Below, one piece after another: positions 22,831-35,094 of a stretch of 64,000 nucleotides of DNA. Within the stretch, counting starts at the first letter, position 1, and each line of letters opens with the position of its first letter. A program made the position numbers and the translations under genes. Source of the stretch: Leptoclinus maculatus (lineage: Eukaryota; Chordata; Actinopteri; Perciformes; Stichaeidae); assembly GCA_032191485.1 (NCBI GenBank), contig JAVDOI010000004.1, positions 22,206,443 through 22,270,442 on the forward strand, written 5' to 3'. The notes under the pieces are model-generated. The model was given only the letters and a program-made list of their open reading frames with translations. It ran no database searches and was not told where the DNA came from.

Positions 22831-23823
22831 ATTCACAAAGACACACCACAAGCTAATTTATGGTCTGTTCCCTACATGAAACACACAGACACATATGGAC
22901 AGAATCTCCTTTGGAATCCGAGCACATTTAAAAGAAAAGGTCTTAAAATCACCAAAATCATCACCAGCTCTTTTATTTGTAACGGCTATTGAATGCATTG
23001 GGAGCACATATCATGAGGGCTTTGTTCCCAAACGTCTGTCACCATGTCTGAGGAGTGAAAGAAGCTTTCCATGAACGGCCTTGTTAAGTGATGACAAAGA
23101 CTACTCAAGGACAAACCAGCACTGGGAGACAATGATGCATTGAGGACTTAAAAATCTCTCTTGATAAAGGTTTCTCTTTTAACTAAACAAAGAAATTTGG
23201 ATCATAAATCCTGCAGGACGGAGACTTTGAACCTGAAAGTACCCAGCCTCGGACTGCCAGTTGAGTCTCCGAGGGCCAAAAACTACAGAAACCACATTGA
23301 GGACATGGTGCAGGAGAGGATTGCCTTGAAATAAATACTTTCAGTCTTTTTCTTTTTTTTTCTTTTTTTTAAGTAAATATTTTCACTGGAGGAAAACCTC
23401 AGTTTGGCAAACATACAAATGGTTCCATACAAGATTTTTCCAAATGGATGTGTGCATTTTTCTGAAATCTCTCAAACCTGATACTGTAGATTGAGGGGCC
23501 AGACCACCTTTTGTTTCATGTTTCACAAACCCCCGCAGTCTCTCACCACAGCTCCCTGTTTCAAGGCTGATCGCTGAACAGCCAGCAAACCATTTCCTGA
23601 AGCTCCGAGGTCACTGGATAAATGATGTTTTCATTTGACAACCCCAGGTCGCCACTGAAGGAGGGTCTTCAGAGGAAGCCTTTTTTGAAATTACAGTACA
23701 GATGAAGCGTGAGAAATTACAGGCACTTTGAAGTGATTTCACGAGCACAAGGGAGCAGTGGGACCACCCCTATGCAGCTCTATTGAGAGGGAGCGACAGC
23801 AAGTACACAAATACACACCAACA

Positions 23824-24744
23824 CAGTCTCATGGTAGTTTGTGAAACAGTCACCAAATGCAATCTATTAGTTTCCTGCACAGGGACATGAATTGTCCGTT
23901 TTCTACGTGTCCCACAGCACAACTTTTTTTTCGGGACGACAATGCGTTAAAAACAAAAGTTTAGGCAACAAAACCACGTAGTTAGGTTGGTAAAAAACAT
24001 CTAGGATGGGCTCAAAATAACTATTAACAGTTAGGTTTAAGCAAAACCAACAGTTAGGTTTAGGAAACAAAACCAACAGTTAGGTTTAAGCAAAACCAAC
24101 AGTTAGGTTTAAGCAAAACCAACAGTTAGGTTTAAGCAAAACCAACAGTTAGGTTTAAGCAAAACCAACAGTTAGGTTTAAGCAAAACCAACAGTTAGGT
24201 TTAAGCAAAACCAACAGTTAGGTTTAAGCAAAACCAACAGTTAGGTTTAAGCAAAACCAACAGTTAGGTTTAAGCAAAACCAACAGTTAGGTTTAAGCAA
24301 AACCAACCGTTAGGTTTAAGCAAAACCAACAGTTAGGCTTAAGCAAAACCAACAGTTAGGTTTAAGCAAAACCAACAGTTAGGTTTAGGAAACAAAACCG
24401 ACAGTTAGGTTTAGGAAACAAAACCGACAGTTAGGTTTAGGAAACAAAACCGACAGTTAGCTTTAGACAACAAAACAACCAACAGTTAGGTTTAGGCAAC
24501 ACAACCAACAGTCAGGTTTAGGCAACACAACCAACAGTTAGGTTTAGGCAACACAACCTTGAACAGTTAGGTCTGGTCAGCAAAAAGTAAATTTTTGTTG
24601 CTTAGTCACGTGGAAGCATTTCATTTGTGTGTCCACCACGAATAATGATCCTCATTGACTTTCCATTGGCATTATTTTCGTGCTGAGCGACACGAAACCA
24701 GTCGACTGCATTTCATGACTATTTCACAAACTGCCACGATACTG
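23824..24744. mobile_element. Non-autonomous TIR element (copy A) with internal minisatellite
   Basis: Left terminus CAGTCTCATGGTAGTTTGTG and the inverted right terminus CAGTATCGTGGCAGTTTGTG (read on minus from 24744) match over about 30 bp. No open frame for a transposase. Related copies are at 55355 and 27424. The centre is the minisatellite at 24012-24560. Confidence 0.8.
24012..24560. repeat. 23-bp minisatellite (CAACAGTTAGGTTTAAGCAAAAC)n, described by its core GTTAGGTTTAAGCAA
   Basis: More than 20 head-to-tail copies, nearly perfect in the centre, with longer variants (GGAAACAAAACCGA and GGCAACACAACC types) at the right edge. Confidence 0.97.
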
Positions 24745-25624
24745 GGCTGGACACACACAACCACAAACACAGAATCACATTCAGGTGCACCATAACTACA
24801 CCATCATCAGGGATCCAAGGATGGTTCATATCTGTGTATGATAACTGGAGTTGAATATGCAGCAGGATTGAATGTAAATCATGTCATTATTTCTTTCACT
24901 ACTTGAATTATCCTCATGGAGTTCGGCTGGGACGGGTAATGCCCGAGGGCCACTGCTCCCTCTCCACCCTTTCTTGGAATGGGCTCGTGGTCTGAATGGG
25001 TTTGGAAGGAAATCCTTTCTCTACTAACTCGGAGCTATGTCGGGCTGGTTTGGACCGGAGCCTCGACAATGATCTATCCCCGGAGCCGCTGAAGTGGAAT
25101 CATTTTCATCACGGCCTCGTCCTCTCTACGGGGCTCCCTCTCTGCGTGAGATTTCTAAGCGTCATAATTTTATTACACACAGTTTACTTTGGAGATTGCT
25201 AAGACAGAGGCACCAGTGTGAGTCAGAAATCATTTAATTTAACTCTCCAGCATAGCGATGACCCCGTAGATGGCAGGGAGCCCTTCTTTTTAAATGATGT
25301 TCTCTGTTATACACTCACAGCCCTCCCAGCGCGTCCGTCTGTTTGGGTTCTGCTCCTCCCTTTCCACGATTACTGTCCAAAAGTGTCACTCAGCTCGAAG
25401 TTGAGCAGCAAGTGCATTCACGTAATACACGAAACACGCACAAAAATGCCAACTGTTGCAAGTCTATAAAGCATCTGTGACTCTGAGAAACTACTTCAGT
25501 GAAACTGGCAGTGTGATGGGTATTAACTCTTACTTTGACATTTTGTGAAACGCCCTTATTTTCTTTCCTGCAAAGTAACTGAGAAGATTGATACGACTCT
25601 CCACATTGTCTGAGCGATAAATAT

Positions 25625-25781
25625 GCTACCGCTAGCAGCCGGTTAGCTTAGCTTATCACAAAGGGAAACAACTTGCCCTGGTCCTGTCCAAAGGTTAAAA
25701 AAAAGCTCACTAATTTTAACATTATATCTCATATTATGTTCCAGTGTTGGTTACCTTTGGACAGAGACAGGCTAGCTGTCA
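25625..25781 (+). mobile_element. 'GTTAGCTTAGC' element, short copy
   Basis: Begins AGCAGCCGGTTAGCTTAGCT and ends TTTGGACAGAGACAGGCTAG, the two ends seen in the 12430 element. Abuts another repeat that starts CAACACATTCTCACTCCC at 25785. Confidence 0.7.
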
Positions 25782-27423
25782 CCCCAACACATTCTCACTC
25801 CCAACTAGTCAAATACCGACACAACACTTCAAACTTCGTTCCCCTCTACGATCAGTTTTGGTCATGTCAGGGACGACTCATATCATATGATTGGCTCCCA
25901 TTGGTTGTTTATACATATGGCTAACAGTGTCTTAGGCAACAGAACCCTCTTAGTTAGGTTCAGGGAGAGAGGTGGTTGACACTTAACAACAGAACAAATG
26001 ACTCACACGAGTCTCATGACTCATGACCACATTAACGTAAAACGACCCCATCCTCATCACCAGTGAATCTACGCAATTCTCTGCAGTGTTTGATGGGTCG
26101 ATGTCCTAACATGTCGTTTATCACGTATTTACTGTACTGGTATGAGAGTGGTAGCAAACCATTACTTTAAAGAACTCTGACTATCTGGGACTAGGAAAAT
26201 CTGCCTTTTCAACGCACAGATATTTATGAAAAATGGATAAAACTTAAGTTTTTTCTGACACTATAAGTTAGTCAACCACATCATGTACAACCTCAGTTTA
26301 ATCAAGATTGTTTGGAGTTGTTTCGATAGCTTGGCGGCTCACGTCAGTAAGTGGAACTGACCAAAACCAGGAATCAGAGCGCCGCTGTGATTACTCCACT
26401 GCTGACTTACATGTCTGTCTCCACTCTTTACTCTGCTTCATGTACACACATATATACAAAACTCATGCATCAAAGCCCGGCGCTCATTACCACGCGGACG
26501 GCCCTGCAGATGCTTCGCTCTGGGATAGAGGGTTCTCTGTATGTGTATGTTTGCATGAGGCAAAATAGAATTATTTTTATTTTTTTTCCATCCTAGACCT
26601 CTTGACTTGACCAGAGAGCAGGAGATTCTTTAAAGACGCCAAAAAAACTTCACACAGCAGATCTTATTCACACATGCACGAGAACATTCGAGCAGAGGCA
26701 ACTTTATTAGTGGCGGTTTGCGGGGGGGGGGGGGGGGGGATATCCATGACACTCCCACGGCTCTCTGGAAGCTCCTCCACATTATTCCAGGGCAGCGGCA
26801 GGTTAATGGAAGCCAGGTGGAGCCTCCCTGCGTTTCCTCCGATCCAGCGGCGCGTGATTGACAGTGAACCGTGAGTGCGGCTACCCAGAATCAAGGGGCG
26901 GGACGGAAAACACCACGATTCCAGAGCAACAGCTGCTTTTTCTTGGCCCACAACAGAGAGAGAGCATTTCCACTCACCTGAGACTGCTCTTTAATTGGAA
27001 CGTGTGGATACGTGCACTGATGTGTGTCTGGCTTTTCTCTCTGCTTGTTTGTGGTTAACTGTATCTAATGGTTAAATAGTATCGCAAGTCACCCGATGCT
27101 CCCAGATGTTGTGTGTTTTTATTTAAGTGCGCGCACTTAAACAAGGGCAGGTGAAGAGAAAGGTTGCTGTATATGTGGAGGCCTGTTTAGTATCACCGCT
27201 GGAATGGTGACATTTTTAAAAAGTCATCCAAAGACCAAGTGCAAAAATGTTCTATTTTGATTAATGTATAAATCCTTTTGCTTGAAAAGAATTATAATTT
27301 ATTCATCCTCTTACAAATGAAAAGTTGAATCGCTATGCATGCTAGCATAGCATAAGTAAAGAAATATTACAAAGTCAGCAAAAACTGACTCAGTAATGTC
27401 AACTTACAATAATGAATAAAACA

Positions 27424-27758
27424 CAGTATAACGTTTGAAATAGTCACAAACTGCAATCTATTGGTTTGTGCACATGGAGAACATTTGTCTATTTGTTCTG
27501 GTGTGGTGTTGGGACGACATTAAGTTAAGTTTAGGCAACAAAACCACTTAGTTAGTTTTAGGGAATAGTTGGGCTTAAAATATCTTTGTATAGTTAGGTT
27601 TAGGAAACAAAATGACAACAACGAAACCTCAACGTGCGTCAAACACGGGTCTCGTAGTTTGAAGTCCTGTATTTGTTGGACCCATCTGACTCCCCTCCCG
27701 CCCACCATAAGTGGAATGTATTGATATTTAATACTACGTCACTTAATTCATGTGTCCA
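27424..27758. mobile_element. TIR element copy C, truncated
   Basis: Starts with a degraded CAGTAT...TTTGAAATAGTCAC terminus and contains only one or two unexpanded GTTAGGTTTAGGAAACAAAA units. It stops at GTGTCCAC, where the other copies continue ...CACGAATAA. Confidence 0.7.
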
Positions 27759-27759
27759 C

Positions 27760-27777
27760 TAACCCTAACCCTAACCC
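27760..27777. repeat. Short interstitial telomere-type repeat (TAACCC)3
   Basis: Three perfect vertebrate telomeric hexamers at the truncation point of TIR element copy C. Confidence 0.85.
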
Positions 27778-28250
27778 TTCTTAATAAAGGTTTTTTTAAT
27801 ATTTCCTTGCCTTGCCAGGAGTGCCTTCCTGTTAAAAGTTTGCTAACATTAGCTGCTGGACATATCTAGTGATGTAATGTAGCAGTATTAAACTGAACAA
27901 TGGTGCGTTTTATTGCTCAACTTTGAATCCGTAGAATTATATTTATTATCTCAAAAGTTACAAAGTGTCACTTTAATTAACGTAAAAACGAAGATAAACA
28001 CAACAAATGGGTTTGTTATATTTGATGCAAAATTCCATGTTTGAAATACATGTTTAAATTTAAATCTAACGTTTTTAATGAATAACAATAAGATATAGAC
28101 TACATGTGAAACAGACTTAAACCAACTTTCAACATTTCTGCTCTCATTTTATTTTGCGAGAGCATTTCTACTTTTTTTTCTAAAATTCCTCAACATAAAG
28201 CATGAATAGTTCTCCAGCAACAAAGAAACTCACTCATGAGCAGACGCACT

Positions 28251-28624
28251 GATTTATTATCGCACATCTATGAGAATGAACGTCAACGGGACACTGATTC
28301 TGTGTTAGTGGAGCTCGGACACCACGAGTGTCCTCAAAGCTATTTCCAGCAAATAATTCATCCCGTCTGTCCTTTCTCGTGACAAATCATGTTTTGGGGG
28401 GGGATCAAGTTATCATTTTCAAAGTCTCAAGTTGTGCTTATGCAACCCCCCGTAATTTAGCCGTCTGCGTCTATAAACACAATACGCAGCGCACTCTTTC
28501 ATGTCGGAGCTGTGATGTTAACTGCTTGGCAAAAGAACATGACACCCAGGGTGACAGAGGGATTACTGGTTCTATATTTAGTGTTTATGTACATGGATAT
28601 TGGCAGGACAACTCTGTACATGTG

Positions 28625-28703
<79 letters not shown>

Positions 28704-29316
28704 GCGATACAGTGATAATAACACAGATCTCCAGCACAGAACACGTTTTACAAGATGAGCTCTAGAGCAAACACTGGCTGAGATACAGAAGGGAATGTCC
28801 AAACTACGACAACTTCCTCGTAAAACTGGAATTTCCTGGTAACAGTTATTATTGTCATCGATAAAAACAAAACAAAAAGAGAGAGACGAAAAGTATAAAA
28901 TAATTTAAATTCCTCCTAAAACATGTAGTGAATAATGCAGTGAGAGATCTATACAATGCGGGCGGCTGCTGCATCTCCTCCGCGTCGTCGTGATTTGAAA
29001 ACGCACAAATATGACAGACGAGAGCAAACGTCATGCAGCGGGCAAAGAGAGATGATCTTCTCTTTAAGTTCTGCCTCCCCAGAGGACGACCGGCCCGGTG
29101 ACGAAGCAGCTCCTGCCAACGGGCCACCGGCATAAAATGTAAACATAAATATACAGGTTGATATCTCTCTCTACAAGCAGTTCAGTCACTGCCACAGGCC
29201 CCGTCCGCTTGTGTGAGTAGTCAGTCTGTATACACTCCTTAGTAGAATATCACTTAGAGTTAAATAAACTTATTTAATATATATATTTATAATAGATTTA
29301 TTCTTTGCAGAGTCAT
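28251..29316 (-). other. Probable ndnf 3' UTR and downstream region
   Basis: Sequence after the ndnf stop codon. AATAAA hexamers on the minus strand occur at 29297-29302 (15 bases after the stop, probably too close) and at about 28252-28257. A compound CA repeat is at 28624-28698. The true 3' end is not determined. Confidence 0.35.
28624..28698. repeat. (CA)n microsatellite
   Basis: About 75 bp of CA with a TACACGTACG interruption. Confidence 0.97.
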
Positions 29317-30713
29317 TTAGCAGTATTTCCTTGTTTTCACCAGTTTGCTCTGGTATTTCACAGAGTGACCACTGTGTCCCACCACGTAAACGTCCAGCAG
29401 GTAGGTCTTCCCCGCCTCCAGACCCGTGATGGTCTCTGTGGTCACCGCTTTCTGCAGGTTCGGGCTGTGGAAGTACTTGCACATGACCTTCTCCGACTTC
29501 CTGCGGGTCTCCGGCCCGGCGCACTGGTTCTGCTCCCGGCGTCGCTGCTCCTCGCCGTAATTCTCGGCCACCTCCTTGCGGTAGATGCAGTATTTGTTGC
29601 GGTCCTGCGTGCCCAGCCAGGCCACAGTGGCGGAGGAGCAGGTGCGCAGCTTGTCGAAGGCCTTGATGCGTGTATCCTCAGGGAGCGACGGGAAGGGCTG
29701 CTTGCTGCTGGGTCGTGTGGTGGCGAGCACCTTCAGAGTGGAGGCCCCTTTCCTGCTGCCTCGCAGACGGATCAGGTACTTGGCTTTAGGCTTCCCCCGC
29801 AGCTGGAACTGCCGAACCCCCTCCACGTTCTGGGAGAGCAGCAACTTGCCGTCGCGCCGCACCTGCACCTGCACGGCGTCAAGACACGTGTGGACGAACA
29901 GGGTGACCCTCTGGTGGGAGGACACCGGAGCGAAGCGCAGGAACTTGCTGCCCTTCCTCTTGATGAAGACGTCCGACACTTTGCCGTCCTTCAGCTCCAC
30001 CGTCTTCTGACGGGCTTCCTCTTTAGTGCGGGCGAAGGTTCCCACGTACGCCGTGCTGGTGTTGGTCGCAGAATTCACGGCAAACACGTCAAAGTAGTAC
30101 TGCGTGTCCGGTTTCAGGTCTGACACGGTGAAGATGTTTTTATTGCCGATACACACCTTCTGAATGTCCAATGCTCTGGGCTTGGCTGTGTACGCCCGGG
30201 AGATCTTGTTACTCATGAGGCCGCGGTCTTTGCCAAAACCATTGTCAGAGGGCACAAAGCCAAAGTGGGCAAAGTCAAACGGGCTGAAGTCTCTTCCGGG
30301 CTTCGGAGCCAACATGAAGGCGTCGTCCACGCTCATCTTAGCCTCAGCAGCACACATGCTCTTGAAGTTGTGCTCCTTGTTGATCACCACACAATACTGG
30401 ACGGGCTGGCCCATCAGAAAGCCCGTTGGCGTCGGCTTCCAAGCCAGGGTGACCGTGGTCCGGCCCAGTGCAGTCACATCCACGCGGGGGTCGTAGGGCA
30501 GCTCCGGGTAGGGCTGGTCCGACTCTGGAGTCGTAGTGGCATACACCTTGAAGTTGCTGTCTTTCTCTGTGGACAGCATCTCCAGCTGGTAGAGGCCAGA
30601 GGGCGTGCTGGTGGCCACGTACGCCTCCACGTCGTTACCCTTGTAGGTGAAGAGCTCCGTCCCCTCGTCCACGGTCACCTGCTGTTTCTGTTGGTCCAGA
30701 GGTTCAGGCTCTC
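29317..30713 (-). CDS. ndnf: ndnf coding exon 3 (main exon, stop codon)
   Basis: 1397 bases including TAA at 29319-29317; acceptor TTCTCCAG. Starts GEPEPLDQQKQQVTVDEGTE and holds both fibronectin III-like regions and the conserved C-terminus. No frame breaks seen. Confidence 0.97.
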
Positions 30714-33103
30714 CTGGAGAAAAAACAACAACAAAAAAATGCAGTCATGACCTTTACAATGTTTTTCTTCTGTTTCACTTTTTGGCTTTGATGAAAAGTA
30801 AATTTCCACCCAATGCTAAAAGTGTTTGATATGTTGACGTCACGACGAAGCTCTGCAGAGCCTCATGGACGATTAGCCCCTCACAGGGGCAGCCATGTTT
30901 TCACTCCAAACATCCCCAAAAAGATCACAGACCGGCATTCACTCGGCCTTTCCGGGGAAGCTGTGCTACAAAGAGGCGCCTTGTAGCTTCCACGCGAGAG
31001 AGGCGGCCCAAGCATAATATTGTGTTTGTCGACCAGAGAGTGCGCTCGGTGGTGTACTATAAATTAATGCTCAAAGATCTACTCCCACCAGAGACATTCA
31101 GCAAAAAAAGAGCAGCAAAGACGGGAAGAGGTTTTGCTCAAACACTTCTACCAATGGCTCGACAAGTAATGGGTCCAATTCATAGACTGTATCTAAAAAT
31201 TGAATGTAGTCACCGTGATGTCACCCATTGGTTTGTGGACTAAGACTTTGAAGCCTCGAGTTCGCCATTTTGGCTGTCGGCATCTTGTTTTTTTCGAAAC
31301 CAGAAGTGACACGAGAGGGTGGAGGGTCGAGTTTTAGGCGGCCAAAATGTTACGATAAACTTTTGTGAAGTGAAAATAAACAGTGAAAGGGTGAAAGGGT
31401 GAAAGTTGAAAGACGAAAACACGAACAACTCCCAGACCGGATAACTCCGTGGTAGAGACCTGTCAATCACTGTGTAGCCCCGCCCCTAAAGCATACCCTG
31501 CTTTATGGTCTGTTTGACTCTAAATGGACCATAATTTACTAAATGAACATCATGCTGTATTGAAGAAGACTTGAAACTAGAGACTGAGACCATAAACTCA
31601 TGTTTACAATGTTTACTGAGGTAATAAATCAAGAGAGAAGTAGAGTCATTTTCTCATAGATTCTATACAACCAGAGGAGTCGCCCCCTGATGGACATTAG
31701 AGAGAATGCAACTTTAAGACACTTAAGTATTGGCTCCATTTTTCAGATCCGGAGGTTTCCACCTGGTCCAAATTTGCTGTTATACTTCTACTTAGAGACG
31801 AATTCTTTTTACTTGAGGCAAGGTACACGTCTTCAACAGAGTAACAACCCAATAAATCATTTTGTAATATTTGATCTGACAAGAGCACGGCCCCAAACGC
31901 AGGTGCTCGTGTATTTAATATTCAAATGTATGCTCACATCACACATCTAAGCTCTAAACCACCCCGCTTTGGTCGTCTGGAACGATGTGCTGCGTTGAAA
32001 AGGACGCCCTCCAGATGGAGAAAGTTTTAAGAGCGAGGGGGAGAAAAGAGAAAAAAAGTCAGAGAGACGGAAAAAGAGGAAGACAGAGTGAAGCAGGATT
32101 TACCTTTAAGAAGACCAAGACCGCTTAAGTAAAGGGACGTAATGGCTTTGATTCAGTACGTTAACTAGCCCTTCTCTGAAATTATAGACGTCAGCTTGGG
32201 CCGAGTCAGACATCATAAGTGGTCAGACTAGACACTACGACTGTGACTTAATTAAAACCCACCAAAACACAAAGCCTAACATCACTGCGTAGGTTAATTG
32301 TGTGTGTGTGTGTGCGCGTGGAGGAGGGATAGTGATATTTCCACATAACGTGTCATTAACCTCTTCCACTGCTGCCTGATGTCAATTATACCTGATCCCT
32401 CTCCGCTGGCATCCTCTGGCAGCTCCTGCAGAGTGAGTTTCCACTCCAGAGGAGCGTCACAAGGTGTCACGGTCACAGACAGGGGTGTGTTGTCTTCTTC
32501 CACCACAAAGTAGTACCTGTGAAAAATAACAGGGTTTAAAGGGTCCGTCATATTTTGACGTTTTATACAGAATAATGTGTGGGGTGAAATGCACGAGCAG
32601 ACAGTTTGAAACCAGCGATATACTGTCGTACCACTGACCTTGGTCTTTCTCTGACAGACACTCAATTACACCAACACGACTTTCTCATTTATTATTTAGT
32701 TTTTGCATCTGCATAATAGATTATGCTACAGAGCAACATCTGATGTTTCCTATCTATTTACAGTAAGTGGCCATCTGCAAGTTGAACGTATTCCACTGTG
32801 ATGGTTACGGCTCAGTCAGTGGTGGAAGGTATTGGTTCATATTAATCACCAGAGTTATGCTATTCATTCAGTCCTTGTTTCTGTCTTGAGCAGCTCTCAC
32901 CTTTTGTGTGTGTCCCTGAACAGGTAGCCGCTGATCTCAGCTCCGTCCGGGATGACGGAGGAGTCGTGGAACAGCGACTTGTCTCTGATCTGCATCTGGA
33001 AGAGCCCTTCGTCTCTCGTGGGCAGCTTCTGGGCCAAAGCTCCCAGTCCCAGCAGCACCAGCAGCACCAGCAGCACCACACTCCAACCTTTAAAATGCCT
33101 CAT
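29317..33103 (-). CDS. ndnf: ndnf: neuron-derived neurotrophic factor, complete CDS (gene-level entry)
   Basis: Three coding exons (33103-32901, 32516-32392, 30713-29317) join in frame to 574 residues plus stop; human NDNF has 568. The N-terminus MRHFKGWSVVLLVLLVLLGL is a signal peptide with likely cleavage near residue 24, then QKLPTRDEGLFQMQIRDK. The NDNF-family core has YYFVVEEDNTPLSV and LEWKLTLQELPED. Two fibronectin type III-like regions follow (about residues 255-340 and 450-574), with FTVSDLKPDTQYYFDVFAVN and ITGLEAGKTYLLDVYVVG strands; the protein ends VKTRKYC. NSATNTST offers N-glycosylation sequons. Family knowledge: a secreted glycoprotein that supports neuron survival and migration (GnRH neurons) and vascular repair. 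It lies upstream of, and co-oriented with, prdm5, as in human 4q27. The ATG is one base inside its exon, so the 5' UTR lies in an upstream exon. Confidence 0.96.
30714..32391. other. ndnf intron between coding exons 2 and 3
   Basis: 1.7 kb, no coding signal; about half is dispersed family 3 and adjoining repeat sequence. A short TG run lies at 32300-32316. Confidence 0.8.
31190..31700 (-). repeat. Dispersed repeat family 3, copy B
   Basis: Reverse orientation relative to 21899 and 44440. Contains ATGTCACCCATTGGTTTGTG and TTTATGGTCTGTTTGACTCT, and ends with GAGTCGCCCCCTGATGGAC. That motif is shared with 44490 but absent from copy A. Confidence 0.85.
32392..32516 (-). CDS. ndnf: ndnf coding exon 2
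   Basis: 125 bases, acceptor TTTCACAG, donor GTATAA, phase 2 in and phase 1 out. Encodes RYYFVVEEDNTPLSVTVTP, CDAPLEWKLTLQELPED and ASGEGSG. Confidence 0.95.
32901..33103 (-). CDS. ndnf: ndnf coding exon 1 (signal peptide)
   Basis: 203 bases from ATG to donor GTGAGA, phase 2 out. The exon itself starts at 33104 after the acceptor CTTTCAG, giving A|ATG. Encodes the signal peptide and FQMQIRDKSLFHDSSVIPDG, AEISGYLFRDTHK. Confidence 0.95.
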
Positions 33104-33654
33104 TCTGAAAGACACAGGAAAAAAACGACTTCAGTTTCATTGTTGTATTGAGTTATATCACAGTTAGATTTGACCCTGCAGAAATGGCTGTCTGCAGGGT
33201 TTATTTATTAAACCTTGCAGGAATAATTCCCTTTGGGATTCTTAATCTATGTTTTCCGAGGGAGTCTTGGCCAAGACGGCAGCATAAAACGTTTCACATA
33301 AAAAGCTCAAACAACAGATTTAAAACAAACAGCAGATTGCATCAACCAATGAAATAGCAGTATTCAGTAACACGATGTGTACAGTCAGTTAATCCTGTTT
33401 TAATAATCTCCCATGTTTATAGAATATTCTAGTTGAAGGTGACTCTGTAGCTCAAACCAAGATGAGGATGCAAAAACTTTAAAATCTCTTTCACTAAAGA
33501 CAGTGCGGGTTCAAGGATACCAAAAAAAAAACAGGATGATGCTGTCGGCTAAAGGGAGAAAACACTTTTCTCAGCCAAGACAGAGTGCAGCACATAACCC
33601 TCCCTAAAACCCAAAACAGTCATTTGCACATTTGCTTTTTGTATGAGATGTTTT

Positions 33655-33970
33655 GTGTTAATTAGTGAGTTTTAGAGGTGCTGGTAGAAAAGGTTATTCA
33701 CCTTTTGGACAGAGCCAGGCTAGCTGTTTCCCCCTGCTTCAAGTCTTTATGCTAAGCTAAGCAACTTCTGTCACCAGCTACATATAAAAGTGGTATCAGT
33801 CTTTTCATCTAACTCCCAGCAAGGACACAAATGAGTGTACAAACTCCTAACATAATTTAATGATAACTTAATCTTTGTTTCCTGTCTTTATGCTAAGCTA
33901 AGTTAATATTTAGCATACAGACATGAGAGTGGTGTCAATCTTCCAATATAACTGGACAAGAGTTCTCAAA
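33655..33970 (-). mobile_element. 'GTTAGCTTAGC' element copy
   Basis: Contains GGACAGAGCCAGGCTAGCTG and two TTTATGCTAAGCTAAG blocks, reverse oriented relative to 25625. Confidence 0.7.
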
Positions 33971-34319
33971 ATATCTGACTGTTTCTTTACTGCACATTAT
34001 CAATCAATATTTGTGTCTCATATCATGTGTTCATAATGTCTATTTTTTGCAATGGAAGTTCTGAATGACCTTTTCCTTTCCTTTCATTCTGGCATTAGCT
34101 TGAGTTCTATTTGGCAACACTGAGCTTTGGCAACAGACTTCGCCGGGTCTTTAAAAGGTTCTGCTTTAATTAGTTTCCACTACATATTTGTATTTTATGT
34201 TCAAATGTGTTTTCTTGCCTTTTAGTTTTAACCTTAATTAACATTAACACTGGGTGACAGCACAGACGCCATCTTTGAGAGAATCAGTGACCAAAAGTAA
34301 AGGGAGGGTGAATGAGGGA

Positions 34320-34338
34320 GGGGGGGGGGGGGGGGGGG
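34320..34338. repeat. G19 homopolymer
   Basis: Uninterrupted G run in the ndnf 5' intron, one of eight G/C runs up to 38289. Confidence 0.95.
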
Positions 34339-34668
34339 ATTACATGTAAATACAGACGTGTGAAGGAAAAGACATTGAAACTCCAGGGAACCGCACTGTT
34401 TCATAAAAACGCTTCATATAAAAAAGAAATCCTCGAATCCATGTCATGTAACTTTTATCGACGCTAATATGAAATGTTTAGCGGTGCAGTGAGGCTCAGC
34501 TGACGGGGCTGAGAGCCTCTCACGTATCCCCTGTCTATTGATTTTTGTCCCATTGATTGCAGCTGATGGGAACGCCAAATCCCTGGTGATTTAATCAGCG
34601 TAATGATGGCAGATTAGCCGGATACTTTACTGCCATTTACTGCAAGCGAGATGGTGTCCTTTTAATGA

Positions 34669-34689
34669 CCCCCCCCCCCCCCCCCCCCC
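34669..34689. repeat. C21 homopolymer
   Basis: Uninterrupted C run 330 bp from the G19 run. Other runs: C18 at 36178-36195, C17 at 37748-37764, C18 at 37869-37886, G13 at 38035-38047, C13 at 38135-38147 and G9 at 38281-38289. Confidence 0.95.
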
Positions 34690-35060
34690 TTCTTCTTCTG
34701 CTCACCCTCCCTTGTCTGTCTCTCCCCCTTCATCACAGCTTTTTCATCAACAAGTAATCTCTTTCACACTTGTACACACACAATACACTCCTTTTAACTT
34801 TGTCTTTCCCCCCCTCGCTCCGTTTCCTCCCTAAACAGAGGCAGATGAGTGAAACCAGAAGACTCCGGCCTGGACCAACCTCTGCACTACAAACATGGCT
34901 TCATTTCTACATCATAGTTCTTTAAAAACACTAGCAGGGATAAAGAATAAAAAGCACTTAAGCTCCCGTCAGATCAGTGGTGTATGGTGGCTACGACGGG
35001 CTCCAGTGAACTCTAAGAATACCTTTAAAAACAGACATAAATCTGGAGACAGCAGGGTTT

Positions 35061-35090
<30 letters not shown>

Positions 35091-35094
<4 letters not shown>

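Larger units (their letters stand above)
18111..28250. other. Intergenic, prdm5 to ndnf
   Basis: About 10 kb with no convincing gene on either strand. It contains dispersed families 2 and 3, a fish tandem-type repeat, a TIR element with minisatellite and two further element fragments. 20200-21290 and 24750-25600 look unique and featureless apart from short C runs. Confidence 0.7.

Noticed and set aside
23824..24744. Possible CRISPR-like array because of regular 23-bp repeats
   Set aside because: Units are directly adjacent with no unique spacers, and the genome is vertebrate; it is a minisatellite.
29305..30750. Plus-strand open frames of 110-272 codons
   Set aside because: Antisense shadows of ndnf coding exon 3, which matches a known family in the opposite direction.
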